Both the position numbers and the translations under genes were made by a program. From 188UL27-1 sp038526275 (GTDB lineage: Bacteria > Pseudomonadota > Alphaproteobacteria > Rhodobacterales > Rhodobacteraceae): 64,000 bases of DNA. Positions 27,489 to 36,472 of the stretch are shown piece by piece. Every line of letters begins with the position of its first letter. The stretch's first letter is position 1. The DNA is taken from NCBI GenBank assembly GCA_038526275.1, contig JBCBGY010000003.1, positions 13,244-77,243 of the forward strand, in the 5' to 3' direction. Under the pieces are notes generated by a model that saw only the letters and a list, made by a program, of their open reading frames with translations, had not been told where the DNA came from and did no database searches.

Positions 27489-28838
27489 ATGTCCGGAATT
27501 CCTCACGACCATTACGAACCCAAAACGGCTGGCGAGCAGTGGCTTCACCGCCGCTTGCCCATCGTGGGTTTGCTTTACGACACGATCATGATCCCCACAC
27601 CCAAGAACCTGAACTGGATGTGGATCTGGGGGATCGTTCTGACCTTCTGCCTTGCGCTGCAGATCATCACCGGGATCATTCTGGCGATGCATTATACGCC
27701 GCATGTGGACCTTGCCTTTGCATCGGTCGAGCACATCATGCGCAACGTCAATGGCGGCTACATGCTGCGGTATCTGCACGCAAACGGCGCATCCCTGTTC
27801 TTTGTCGCGGTCTATCTGCATATTTTCCGCGGTCTCTACTACGGCTCCTATAAGGCGCCGCGCGAGATCACCTGGATCATCGGTATGTTGATTTACCTGC
27901 TGATGATGGGCACCGCCTTCATGGGCTACGTTCTGCCTTGGGGTCAGATGTCCTTCTGGGGCGCCACCGTGATCACTGGTCTGTTCGGCGCGATTCCGTT
28001 CATCGGGGAGCCGATCCAGACCTGGCTGCTAGGCGGACCCGCGGTCGACAATGCCACCTTGAACCGCTTTTTCTCGCTGCACTATCTGCTGCCTTTCGTG
28101 ATCGCTGGTCTGGTCATCGTCCATATCTGGGCCTTCCACACGACCGGCAACAACAACCCGACAGGCGTTGAAGTACGGCGGACGAGCAAGGAAGAAGCCG
28201 AGCGCGATACTCTGCCATTCTGGCCTTACTTCGTTTTGAAGGACCTTTTCGCCCTGGGTGCCGTGATGGTGGTGTTCTTTGCCATCGTGGGTTTCATGCC
28301 CAATTACCTTGGCCACCCGGACAACTACATCGAGGCTAACGCCCTGGCGACGCCAGCGCACATCGTGCCGGAATGGTATTTCCTTCCGTTCTACGCCATC
28401 CTGCGCGCCTTCACGGCGGACGTTTGGATCGTCATGTTCGCCGAATGGCTGAGCTTTGGCATCATCGATGCAAAGTTCTTCGGGGTGCTGGCCATGTTCG
28501 GCGCGATTGCTGTGATGGCACTGGCGCCGTGGCTTGACACATCGTCAGTGCGGTCTGGCCGGTATCGCCCGAGCTTCAAACTGTGGTTCTGGCTGCTGGT
28601 GGTCGATTTCATCTTCCTGATGTGGCTGGGGGCCATGCCTGCCGAAGAGCCCTATGCGAGCCTCTCTTTGCTCGGATCGGCTTACTGGTTCGCCTACTTC
28701 CTGGTGATCCTGCCGATCCTGGGCGTAACCGAAAAGCCGCTGGCCCAACCGGCGACGATCGAAGACGACTTCCGCGAGCATCTGGCTGCGAAGTCAGGCT
28801 CTGGCGACGCGTCTGGCGTTGCCACTCCGGCAGAATGA
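27489..28838 (+). CDS. petB: Ubiquinol-cytochrome c reductase, cytochrome b subunit
   Basis: 449-residue membrane subunit with eight to nine helices, two b haems and the quinone sites. The Qo-site PEWY motif is present (HIVPEWYFLPFYA). Haem-ligand histidines are in the helices around LRYLHANGASLFF and VIVHIWAFHTTG. GRYRPSFKLWFW marks the C-terminal part. AAGGGAGAG lies just upstream of ATG 27489. It is the middle gene of petABC. Confidence 0.97.
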   Translation: MSGIPHDHYEPKTAGEQWLHRRLPIVGLLYDTIMIPTPKNLNWMWIWGIVLTFCLALQIITGIILAMHYTPHVDLAFASVEHIMRNVNGGYMLRYLHANGASLFFVAVYLHIFRGLYYGSYKAPREITWIIGMLIYLLMMGTAFMGYVLPWGQMSFWGATVITGLFGAIPFIGEPIQTWLLGGPAVDNATLNRFFSLHYLLPFVIAGLVIVHIWAFHTTGNNNPTGVEVRRTSKEEAERDTLPFWPYFVLKDLFALGAVMVVFFAIVGFMPNYLGHPDNYIEANALATPAHIVPEWYFLPFYAILRAFTADVWIVMFAEWLSFGIIDAKFFGVLAMFGAIAVMALAPWLDTSSVRSGRYRPSFKLWFWLLVVDFIFLMWLGAMPAEEPYASLSLLGSAYWFAYFLVILPILGVTEKPLAQPATIEDDFREHLAAKSGSGDASGVATPAE

Positions 28839-28855
28839 TGGAAGGGAGCGCGAAG

Positions 28856-29665
28856 ATGCTCAAGAAACTGACCCTCGCCGCTCTGACCAGTGTCGCCCTC
28901 ACGGGTGGCGCTTGGGCGGCTGGCGGAACCGGCCATGTGGAAGATTACAGCTTTTCGTTTGAGGGGCCCTTCGGTCGATATGACCAAATGCAACTCCAGC
29001 GGGGATTGCAGGTTTACACTGAGATCTGTTCCAGCTGTCACGGTTTGAAATTTGTGCCCTTACGGACCCTAGGTGACCCCGGCGGCCCGCAACTGCCGGA
29101 AGATCAGGTCCGGGCCTATGCCGAGTTTTACGAAGTGTGGGATCCGGAACTGCTGGATGGCGAAGGCGATTTCCGCGCGGCGATCCCAACCGACCATTTC
29201 CCAGCCTCGAGCCTTAGCAATGCGCCTGACCTGAGCCTGATGGCGAAGGCCCGCGCAGGTTTCCATGGTCCTCTGGGTTCCGGCATGGCGCAGTTCTTCA
29301 AAGGAATGGGCGGCGCGGAGTATATCGCTTCCCTTCTCGCTGGCTATACGGGCGAGGAGAAAGAGGAAGCGGGTGTCATTCTCTACGAGAACACAGCCTA
29401 TTCTGGCGGCTGGATTTCCATGGCCCCCCCGCTTTGGGGTGATGATGTCGAGTACGAAGATGGCTCGCCCGCCGAGATTGAAGACCTTGCACAAGATGTT
29501 GCAGCCTTCCTGATGTGGACGGCTGAGCCCAAGATGATGGCTCGCAAACAAACTGGCTTTGTGGCGGTCACTTTCCTGGCTCTGCTGACGGTCTTGCTTT
29601 ACCTGACCAACAAGCGGGTTTGGGCACCGGTCAAGGCGCGCGCAAAGGAAACGCCGGCTGAGTGA
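28856..29665 (+). CDS. petC: Ubiquinol-cytochrome c reductase, cytochrome c1 subunit
   Basis: 269-residue c-type cytochrome. A cleavable signal (GGAWAAGG) precedes the haem site CSSCHGLKFVPL. The C-terminal anchor is a single helix (FVAVTFLALLTVLLYLTNKR). ATG 28856 is chosen because GAAGGGA lies nine bases upstream and the protein then begins with the signal peptide. It is the last gene of petABC; an intrinsic terminator follows 25 bp past the stop. Confidence 0.95.
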   Translation: MLKKLTLAALTSVALTGGAWAAGGTGHVEDYSFSFEGPFGRYDQMQLQRGLQVYTEICSSCHGLKFVPLRTLGDPGGPQLPEDQVRAYAEFYEVWDPELLDGEGDFRAAIPTDHFPASSLSNAPDLSLMAKARAGFHGPLGSGMAQFFKGMGGAEYIASLLAGYTGEEKEEAGVILYENTAYSGGWISMAPPLWGDDVEYEDGSPAEIEDLAQDVAAFLMWTAEPKMMARKQTGFVAVTFLALLTVLLYLTNKRVWAPVKARAKETPAE

Positions 29666-29690
29666 CGGTCGCGAACAATGATTGGCGAGA

Positions 29691-29715
29691 AGGCGCATTT
29701 CGGTGCGCCTTTTTT
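29691..29715 (+). terminator. Intrinsic terminator of petABC
   Basis: Stem AGGCGCA (29691-29697) and TGCGCCT (29704-29710) around a 6-base loop, followed directly by a run of T. It sits 25 bp past the petC stop and is the clearest intrinsic terminator in the window. Confidence 0.88.
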
Positions 29716-29819
29716 CGTTTTGTTTCAAAGATTTTATGGACCGAGCGCTAGTATCCAACGGCATATTTTGGTATACAAAAATCATACCGCAAAAACTTAA
29801 CCGAGAAAGGAGGCACCCC

Positions 29820-30004
29820 TTGGGGCAACCCGTATCCTAATCATTGCTATCGAACTTTTCTTCATCTGGGCCGTCTACACAATTTACGGTCTTATCACCC
29901 AAAGCCCTTTGCCTGTCTGGGCCACCAGCTTTCTGGTTATCGCCACAGACCGCGCGACAGGTTTCATCACCGACAAAGCCAAAGCCCGAAGGCAAGCCTT
30001 GTGA
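29820..30004 (+). pseudogene. Small membrane protein reading frame with a one-base frameshift at its start
   Basis: From 29819 a clean 61-codon frame runs to TGA at 30002-30004, reading ATRILIIAIELFFIWAVYTI and then a basic tail (DKAKARRQAL), typical of a one- or two-helix membrane protein. That frame has no ATG, GTG or TTG after the upstream stop. A TTG at 29820 has AAGGAGG at ideal spacing (29807-29813) but is in another frame and stops after six codons. One extra G in the GGGG run at 29822-29825 would join them. It is either a real frameshift or a homopolymer sequencing error. aroC starts 51 bp later. I do not recognise the family. Confidence 0.55.
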
Positions 30005-30055
30005 TGCGTCCGACCATGGCTTGGCAATCCCGCATCTGCCGGTTAAGCGACAGGC

Positions 30056-31165
30056 ATGAGCCTGAATTCCTTTGGTCACCTGTTCCGCGTCACCACCTGG
30101 GGCGAAAGCCATGGGCCCGCCCTTGGCGCCACCGTCGATGGATGTCCGCCCGGCCTGCCCTTGTCCGAACCCGACATTCAGATCTGGCTCGACAAACGCA
30201 AACCGGGCCAGAACCGTTATACAACGCAGCGGCGCGAGGCCGATGCAGTCGAAATCCTATCCGGCACGTTTGAAGGCAAAACGACTGGCACGCCCATCCA
30301 ACTGATGATCCGCAATACCGACCAACGGTCGAAGGACTATGGCGAGATCGCCGAAACCTTTCGGCCAGGTCATGCGGACATCACCTACTGGCAGAAATAC
30401 GGGATCCGCGATTATCGCGGCGGTGGACGGTCGTCGGCGCGCGAAACGGCGGCTCGCGTGGCAGCCAGCGGCGTGGCCCGCGCGGCGCTCGCCCAACTGG
30501 CACCTGACCTGAAGATCACAGGCTACATGGTGCAAATGGGCCCACACCAGATTGACCGAGGTCGTTTCGATTGGGATCAGATCGACCAGAACCCGTTCTG
30601 GACCCCGGATGCCACCGCGGCGGATGAATGGGCCACCTACCTGGACGGGCTGCGCAAGGCGGGTTCCTCCGTCGGTGCGGTGATTGAACTGACGGCCCGA
30701 AACGTGCCGCCCGGCCTGGGCGCGCCGATCTACGGCAAGCTCGACACCGATCTGGCGGCAGGGATGATGTCGATCAACGCCGTCAAAGGCGTGGAGATTG
30801 GCGAAGGCATGGCAGCGGCTGCCCTGAGCGGCGAAGCCAACGCGGACGAAATTTCCATGGGCCCGGACGGGCCGATCTATTCCTCTAACCATGCGGGGGG
30901 AATTCTGGGTGGCATCTCAACCGGCCAGGACATTGTCGTGCGCTTCGCTGTGAAGCCCACATCGTCGATCCTCACCCCACGCGCGTCGATCAAGAAAACC
31001 GGAGAGCCCACGCAGGTGGTGACAAAGGGCCGTCATGACCCCTGCGTGGGCATCCGCGCCGTCCCGGTCGGAGAGGCGATGATGGCCTGCATCCTGCTCG
31101 ACCATCTGTTGCTGCATCGGGGCCAGGTGGGTGAGGGCCTGCCTGGTCAAATCGCCGGGCAATGA
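30056..31165 (+). CDS. aroC: Chorismate synthase
   Basis: Converts 5-enolpyruvylshikimate-3-phosphate to chorismate, the last shikimate step, with reduced FMN. 369 residues, with the signatures GHLFRVTTWGESHGPALG, the conserved GGGRSSARETAARVAAG-like region (here AASGV) and MGPDGPIYSSNHAGGI. RASIKKTGEPT and RHDPCVGIRAVPV are also present. Its stop overlaps the next gene's ATG as ATGA, so it is translationally coupled to the phospho-lyase-like gene. Confidence 0.97.
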   Translation: MSLNSFGHLFRVTTWGESHGPALGATVDGCPPGLPLSEPDIQIWLDKRKPGQNRYTTQRREADAVEILSGTFEGKTTGTPIQLMIRNTDQRSKDYGEIAETFRPGHADITYWQKYGIRDYRGGGRSSARETAARVAASGVARAALAQLAPDLKITGYMVQMGPHQIDRGRFDWDQIDQNPFWTPDATAADEWATYLDGLRKAGSSVGAVIELTARNVPPGLGAPIYGKLDTDLAAGMMSINAVKGVEIGEGMAAAALSGEANADEISMGPDGPIYSSNHAGGILGGISTGQDIVVRFAVKPTSSILTPRASIKKTGEPTQVVTKGRHDPCVGIRAVPVGEAMMACILLDHLLLHRGQVGEGLPGQIAGQ

Positions 31166-32433
31166 CCGAAGATCTGGTCGCCCGTCGCGCCCGGCTTCTC
31201 GGGCCCAACGTGCCGACATTTTACGAAACGCCGCTGCATATCGTGCGCGGCGAGGGCGTATGGCTGTGGGACAAGCAAGGGCGCCGATATCTTGACGCCT
31301 ACAACAATGTGCCCCATGTCGGCCATTGTCACCCCCGGGTGGTCAGCGCGATTGTGGGTCAGGCGGTCAAGCTGAACACCCATACGCGGTACCTGCATTC
31401 CGGCATTCTGGATTATATCGAAAGGCTGACCGGTACGCTGAACCACGGGTTAAGCCAGGCCATTATGGTGTGCACCGGGTCAGAGGCCAATGACATTGCG
31501 ATCCGCATGGCAGAGGCCGTGACAGGCAAGATCGGCCTGATTGCGACGGACAACACCTACCACGGCAATACCAAGGCCACGAGCCAGTTGAGCACCCGCC
31601 GCCCGCCCATCGGGGGCCGTCCGAGCCATATCAGGTTGGTTCCGGCCCCTGACAGTCTGCACCCGCTTGGCGGCAGTCTGGCCGCACAGCCGCAAGCATT
31701 TGCCGACAACGTAGCCCGTGCCATTGCGGAGCTGGAAGAGGCTGGCCATGGTTTTGCCGGTTTCATGCTGTGCCCGATCTTTGCCAATGAGGGTCTTCCG
31801 GATGTTGCGTCCGGCTTTCTTGATCCGACGGTTGAGGTGATCCGAAAAGCGGGTGGGCTGATCCTCTGTGACGAGGTGCAGCCTGGCTTCGCTCGCCTCG
31901 GTTCGCACTGGTGGGGGCATGATTGGTTGGGTTTCGCGCCAGACGTCGTCACCTTGGGGAAGCCCATGGCCAACGGGCATCCGGTCGCCGCCGTCGTTAC
32001 CCGCCCCGATGTTATGGCGGCGTTCCGCGATGCCTTTGGCTATTTCAACACGTTCGGCGGCAATCCGGTCTCATGTGCCGCCGCGATGGCGGTGCTGGAT
32101 GTGATGGAAGAAGAGGGGCTCAGGCAGTCGGCTAAGCATGTCGGGGCCTACATGCTGGAGCGGCTGGAGGCCTTGGATCATGCGCTGATCCGGGGCGTTC
32201 GCGGCGTGGGCCTGTTTTTTGCCGTGGAACTGGCAGAAGCAGATGGACAGCCGGCCACAGCATTCGCGGCCAAGATCGTTGAAGCCATGCGCGAAGACGG
32301 GGTTTTGATCAACAGGATCGGGCGCCATATGCACATTCTGAAAATGCGCCCACCCATGCCATTCGACCGGGAAAATGCAGATCAGGTCGTCACGGCGCTC
32401 GCCAAAGCGCTAAAGCGCACGCGGCATGACTGA
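31162..32433 (+). CDS. AGXT2L-type class III aminotransferase fold, probable phospho-lyase
   Basis: 423-residue PLP enzyme. Many segments match the vertebrate ETNPPL/PHYKPL (AGXT2L) subgroup: NVPHVGHCHPRVV, LNTHTRYLHSG, GSEANDIAIRMAE, TYHGNTKA, FNTFGGNPVSCA and the PLP-lysine loop TLGKPMANGHPVAAVV. That subgroup does not transaminate; it eliminates phosphate and ammonia from phosphoethanolamine or 5-phosphohydroxylysine. The next gene, overlapping by 8 bp, encodes an APH-type kinase, which would make the phosphorylated substrate. The exact substrate is inferred; an ordinary omega-transaminase is the alternative. Confidence 0.83.
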   Translation: MTEDLVARRARLLGPNVPTFYETPLHIVRGEGVWLWDKQGRRYLDAYNNVPHVGHCHPRVVSAIVGQAVKLNTHTRYLHSGILDYIERLTGTLNHGLSQAIMVCTGSEANDIAIRMAEAVTGKIGLIATDNTYHGNTKATSQLSTRRPPIGGRPSHIRLVPAPDSLHPLGGSLAAQPQAFADNVARAIAELEEAGHGFAGFMLCPIFANEGLPDVASGFLDPTVEVIRKAGGLILCDEVQPGFARLGSHWWGHDWLGFAPDVVTLGKPMANGHPVAAVVTRPDVMAAFRDAFGYFNTFGGNPVSCAAAMAVLDVMEEEGLRQSAKHVGAYMLERLEALDHALIRGVRGVGLFFAVELAEADGQPATAFAAKIVEAMREDGVLINRIGRHMHILKMRPPMPFDRENADQVVTALAKALKRTRHD

Positions 32434-33346
32434 CATCCTGGCCCTGGCCACCAAGGCTGCTGAGGCGTGGGGCGGTGCGATCACCGCACCGATCCTGCTC
32501 AAACACCGCGAGAATGCGGTCTTTCGGGTAACGTTGCACGAGAGAACAGCCGCCCTTCGTTTGCATCGCGCCGGATACCAGACCAAGCCCGCGATCGAGG
32601 CAGAACTGAAATGGGTGGGGGCTTTGGCGGAACGGGGATTTCCGTGCCCTGCACCTTTGCGGTCCGAGGATGCAAGCTTTGTGGTCGAACTGCCGGGCGG
32701 CGGTCTGGCCTCTGCCGTCTCCTGGATTGACGCGACCCCGCTCAGCGACCTGGCGCAGCCAGCGGACATGGTTGCGGTTGGTCGTCTGGCCGCAGAGCTT
32801 CACCACCTTTCGGATCAACTGGGCCTTGGCCGCTTGGACAGGTCGTCTTGGTTGGCGACGGATATCCTTGGCCCTGACCCGAGATGGGGTTGCTTTTGGG
32901 AACACCCGATGCTTTCGGCAGAAGAGGCCGACATATTGCAAACGGTCGCGACGGCAGCACGGGAAGAACTGGCCCAACGGCCAAAGTCGGAGGTCGGCCT
33001 GATACATGCGGACCTTCTGCAAGAGAACATCATGGCGAATGATGCGGGTCTGTGGCTGATCGATTTCGACGACGGGGGGTTGGGCTACCGGCCTTATGAT
33101 CTGGGAACGGCGCTGATCCAGCATTGGCAGAATCCGGCCTTCCCCGAGATGGCCGCCGCCTTGGCCGAAGGTTATGGTGCGCCAGACTTGGCCCGGGATC
33201 TGCCGTTCTTCACCATGTTGCGCGGATTGGTGTCTGCGGGCTGGATCATCAGCCGCGCGCCTACGGATGATCCCCGACAGCGGCAATATGCGGAGCGGGC
33301 GGTTCAGATGGCGCGGACATGGCTGACGGGAAGGTCTGGGGCGTAA
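32426..33346 (+). CDS. APH-family small-molecule kinase, hydroxylysine kinase-like
   Basis: 306-residue aminoglycoside phosphotransferase-fold kinase. The catalytic loop is HADLLQENIM and the metal-binding segment LIDFDDGGLG; an N-terminal lobe with FRVTLHERTAALRLHR precedes them. Its start overlaps the phospho-lyase gene by 8 bp. This mirrors the vertebrate HYKK/PHYKPL pair, and in some bacteria the two activities are fused. Candidate substrates are 5-hydroxylysine and ethanolamine. Its 3' end overlaps the convergent racemase-family gene by 86 bp. Confidence 0.82.
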   Translation: MTDILALATKAAEAWGGAITAPILLKHRENAVFRVTLHERTAALRLHRAGYQTKPAIEAELKWVGALAERGFPCPAPLRSEDASFVVELPGGGLASAVSWIDATPLSDLAQPADMVAVGRLAAELHHLSDQLGLGRLDRSSWLATDILGPDPRWGCFWEHPMLSAEEADILQTVATAAREELAQRPKSEVGLIHADLLQENIMANDAGLWLIDFDDGGLGYRPYDLGTALIQHWQNPAFPEMAAALAEGYGAPDLARDLPFFTMLRGLVSAGWIISRAPTDDPRQRQYAERAVQMARTWLTGRSGA

Positions 33347-34043
33347 GCCCGGCGCGAAACCACATCACCGCATCGATGATCGAATAGACAGGAAGCCCGG
33401 TTGCGCGATGGATATCGGCCGCATATGGCCCCATGTTGGTACATTCCAGGACGATCGCGCCCACATCGCAATGGGTTGCTTTCAGCTGCAAGGCGGCGGC
33501 CACAAGGTCGGCCCTAGCTGCGTCAACGTCCAGCGAGGGGGCGTTAGATAAGATCGCTTTGGTAAATTCGGTTCCTTCCTCAGTGCTGCCGATAGGGGTG
33601 CCCTTGGGCACATCAGCCGCGCGCAGATGCTCTTCGGTCAGGGTGGAGGCGGAGATGGTCAGGATACCAGCCCGTTTGCCGCCAGGCAGCAGGCGGTTGA
33701 TCATGCCGACCTGCAGCAGCGACGATGTCAGCACCGGCACGGGCAGAGCTGCCGAAAGATCCGCCTGCATCAGCGAAAGGAACCCGCAGGTTGTGGTGAT
33801 CCCGATTGCGCCTTCATCGACCAACGCATGACCTGCTTCGATAAAGGCTGGCAGCAGACCGCGCGCGCCTTGGCGCACGACCAGATCGGTGGTTGCTTTC
33901 GGAACTTCACGGCGGATCACCGGAAACGGCCAGGACAGGGGGTTGCCAACATCCCCAGGCACCCGGGGAAACCGGGTTTCGAGCATCAATATGCCGATCG
34001 CCCCTTTTCCGGGCGTGCCACCGCCTTGCGCAGGTCCTTTCAT
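33261..34043 (-). CDS. Aspartate/glutamate racemase superfamily protein
   Basis: About 260 residues of the Asp/Glu/hydantoin racemase superfamily. The two catalytic cysteines are visible in GITTTCGFLSL and VLECTNMGPY. GAIGILMLETRFPRVPGD opens the domain. I place the start at ATG 34043 (MKGPAQGG), but upstream ATGs to 34109 cannot be excluded and no good ribosome binding site marks any of them. It is convergent with, and overlaps, the APH kinase gene, and is divergent from the DadA-like gene. The substrate is unknown. Confidence 0.8.
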   Translation of the reverse strand: MKGPAQGGGTPGKGAIGILMLETRFPRVPGDVGNPLSWPFPVIRREVPKATTDLVVRQGARGLLPAFIEAGHALVDEGAIGITTTCGFLSLMQADLSAALPVPVLTSSLLQVGMINRLLPGGKRAGILTISASTLTEEHLRAADVPKGTPIGSTEEGTEFTKAILSNAPSLDVDAARADLVAAALQLKATHCDVGAIVLECTNMGPYAADIHRATGLPVYSIIDAVMWFRAGLTPQTFPSAMSAPSEPPAPHIAAVGDHP

Positions 34044-34170
34044 CCTTTGAGTGTGCCATGGGGCGATAAGGCGAGGCAACACAGACCGCGTCATCGACAT
34101 TCCAGACAAAAGTATGAGAGATGAACACGCCTGGGCCCTCGATCAGGGGCGAGGCTGCTAGGGGTAAGGC

Positions 34171-35415
34171 ATGGCAAAGCATGTGGTTGTAATCGGGGCC
34201 GGGATCGTCGGTGTCTCCGCTGCGCTATGGCTGCAACGGGTCGGCTGCGAGGTGACGGTCATCGACCGCAATGGCCCAGCCAGTGGAACCAGTTATGGCA
34301 ATGGCGGGGTTCTTGCATCCTGTGCCGTGGTGCCGGTAACGGTTCCGGGTCTGATCGGCAAATCGCCCAAAATGTTGCTCGATCCGGATCAACCGCTGTT
34401 CCTGAAATGGTCATACCTGCCCCGTCTGGCCCCGTGGCTGTGGCGGTACCTGAAACACGCAAATCACCGCGATGCCCGGCGCATAGCCAAGGCTCTGACC
34501 CCCATCATTGGCGACAGCCTGGAGGAGCATCAGGTTTTGTCCCGAGGCACAGGGGCAGAGCGCTATGTCAAACCGGGCGACTATCTGTACCTGTACAAAG
34601 ACCGCGCGCAATATCGGGGCGATTGGTTCGGCATGGGGTTGCGCCGCAAGCTGGGTTTCACCTGGGATGAGATCCACGGTGACGCATTGGCGGCCTATGA
34701 TCCCTCGCTCTCTCCGACCATGTCGTTTGCGGCGCGATTTGGAAACCACGGGCGGATTACGGATCCCGGTCGCTACGTACAGGCCTTGGCTGACTATGCT
34801 TGGCTCAGTGGCGCGCGGATCTTGCAGGCCGACGTGACCGATATCGCGCGGGAAAACGGCAAGGTGACTGGCGTCCGTGCAGGTGGCGAGTTGATTCGGT
34901 GCGACGACGTACTGGTCGCCACCGGGATCTGGTCCAAGGATTGGGCCGCGCGGCTTGGCGTCGATGTCCCCCTGGAAAGCGAACGGGGCTATCATCTGGA
35001 TCTGTGGGGCGCGACGGTCCAGCCGCGCGTGCCTGTCATGGTGGCGGCGGGTAAGTTCGTGGCCACCCCGATGGAAGGCCGACTGCGCCTTGCGGGCATT
35101 GTCGAATTCGGAGGGCTGGAGCTTGGTCGCTCTGTCGCGCCCTTCAAACTGCTGAAGAAGAAGGCACGAGAGGCATTTCCTGGGCTCACCTGGGATCGGG
35201 CTGAAGAATGGATGGGCCACCGACCGGCCCCTTCGGATTCCATCCCCATCATAGGAGAATCGCCAGTGGTGAAAGGCGCATGGATGGGATTTGGTCACCA
35301 CCATGTGGGCCTGACAGGTGGCCCAAAAACGGGGCGACTGCTGGCACAAATGATATCCGGCCAAACACCAAACATTGACCTTGCCCCCTATTCTCCGTCA
35401 CGGTTCGCGAGTTGA
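34171..35415 (+). CDS. FAD-dependent D-amino acid dehydrogenase-like oxidoreductase
   Basis: 414 residues of the DAO/DadA family, with the N-terminal dinucleotide fold VVIGAGIVGVSAALWLQ, the motif SGTSYGNGGVLAS, the conserved VATGIWSKDW and the C-terminal FGHHHVGLTGGPKTGRLLA. Enzymes of this family oxidise D-amino acids or related amines. The racemase-family gene and the TRAP transporter beside it suggest uptake and oxidation of an amino-acid-like compound; this is inference. dctP begins 46 bp downstream. Confidence 0.85.
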   Translation: MAKHVVVIGAGIVGVSAALWLQRVGCEVTVIDRNGPASGTSYGNGGVLASCAVVPVTVPGLIGKSPKMLLDPDQPLFLKWSYLPRLAPWLWRYLKHANHRDARRIAKALTPIIGDSLEEHQVLSRGTGAERYVKPGDYLYLYKDRAQYRGDWFGMGLRRKLGFTWDEIHGDALAAYDPSLSPTMSFAARFGNHGRITDPGRYVQALADYAWLSGARILQADVTDIARENGKVTGVRAGGELIRCDDVLVATGIWSKDWAARLGVDVPLESERGYHLDLWGATVQPRVPVMVAAGKFVATPMEGRLRLAGIVEFGGLELGRSVAPFKLLKKKAREAFPGLTWDRAEEWMGHRPAPSDSIPIIGESPVVKGAWMGFGHHHVGLTGGPKTGRLLAQMISGQTPNIDLAPYSPSRFAS

Positions 35416-35461
35416 CGAAAGCAGCCCTGTCAATGGGTTGTGCTGAAATGGGGAGAACGGA

Positions 35462-36433
35462 ATGAAATCGATCACGGGTCTGCTGATGACGGCGACAGCG
35501 TTGGCTGTTGCAGCACCGGCTGTTGCGGAAAAGTGGGATATGCCGTTGGCCTATTCTGCCACAAACTTTCACTCTGAAAACGCCGCCAAGTTCGCGGAAT
35601 GTGTAACGGCAGGAACAAGCGGCGCGATCGAAATAACCACCCATCCGTCTGGTTCGTTGTTCAAAGGCGCGGATATCAAGCGCGCCATTCAGACCGGTCA
35701 GGTGCCTATTGGTGAGCGGCTGCTTTCCGGCCATCAGAACGAAGATGCGATCTTTGGGTTCGACTCTGTGCCATTTCTGGCCACTTCGTTTGACGCGTCG
35801 GGTAAGCTGTTCGAGGCCGCCAAACCCAAGCTGGAAGAGGTTCTGGCCGAACAGAACCTGACCCTGCTTTACGCCGTGCCGTGGCCGCCTCAGGGGCTTT
35901 ACTTCAAGAAGGAAGTGAACTCGGTCGCGGATATGGAAGGGATCAAGTTCCGGTCATACAACAACGCCACGGCCCGGTTGGCCGAATTGACCGGCATGTT
36001 GCCTGTCACCATCGAAGCCGCGGAGATCAGCCAAGCCTTTGCGACGGGCGTGGCAGAATCCATGATTTCGTCCGGGGCCACGGGTTATGACCGCAAGGTT
36101 TGGGAAAGCCTGACCCATTTCTACGAAGTCGATGCGTGGCTGCCCTATAACTACGTCATGGTGAATTCCGATGTCTGGTCTGGCGTCAGCGACGAGAACA
36201 AGACCGTGATCACCGATTGCGCCGCCACCGCGCAGACCGACGGGCTGGAAGCCTCCAAGGCCTACACCCAATTCACGCTGGATGGTTTGGCGGAAGGCGG
36301 GATGACCGTCGGCCGTGCGAGTGACGGGCTGGTGGAAGAGTTGAAGGCCATCGGCGAGACCATGACGACCGAGTGGTTGGAAGCGGCTGGCGACAATGGC
36401 AAAGCCATCGTTGATGCGTTCCAGGCCAACTGA
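35462..36433 (+). CDS. dctP: TRAP transporter substrate-binding protein (DctP family)
   Basis: 323-residue periplasmic receptor. A Sec signal ends at PAVAEKW. The DctP fold is marked by PSGSLFKGADIKRAIQTGQV, the substrate-arginine region EGIKFRSYNNATARL and WLPYNYVMVNSDVWSG. ATG 35462 follows GGGAGAACGGA. A strong hairpin after the stop separates it from the remainder of the operon, which would favour high receptor expression. The ligand is unknown; the oxidase and racemase genes upstream suggest an organic amine or amino-acid-type acid. Confidence 0.93.
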   Translation: MKSITGLLMTATALAVAAPAVAEKWDMPLAYSATNFHSENAAKFAECVTAGTSGAIEITTHPSGSLFKGADIKRAIQTGQVPIGERLLSGHQNEDAIFGFDSVPFLATSFDASGKLFEAAKPKLEEVLAEQNLTLLYAVPWPPQGLYFKKEVNSVADMEGIKFRSYNNATARLAELTGMLPVTIEAAEISQAFATGVAESMISSGATGYDRKVWESLTHFYEVDAWLPYNYVMVNSDVWSGVSDENKTVITDCAATAQTDGLEASKAYTQFTLDGLAEGGMTVGRASDGLVEELKAIGETMTTEWLEAAGDNGKAIVDAFQAN

Positions 36434-36441
36434 AGTCAAAT

Positions 36442-36462
36442 GGGGGCCGGCTGTCGGCCCCC
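36442..36462 (+). terminator. Hairpin after dctP, probable partial terminator or mRNA stabiliser
   Basis: A perfect 8-bp stem, GGGGGCCG (36442-36449) and CGGCCCCC (36455-36462), with a 5-base loop. It lies between the dctP stop and the MOSC start, where TRAP and ABC operons often carry hairpins that raise binding-protein mRNA relative to the membrane genes. No T-run follows. Confidence 0.65.
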
Positions 36463-36472
36463 GCTGCACATT

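Noticed and set aside
29770..29788. GGTAT-N9-ATACC inverted repeat upstream of the frameshifted gene
   Set aside because: Five-base arms in AT-rich DNA are too short to separate from chance.
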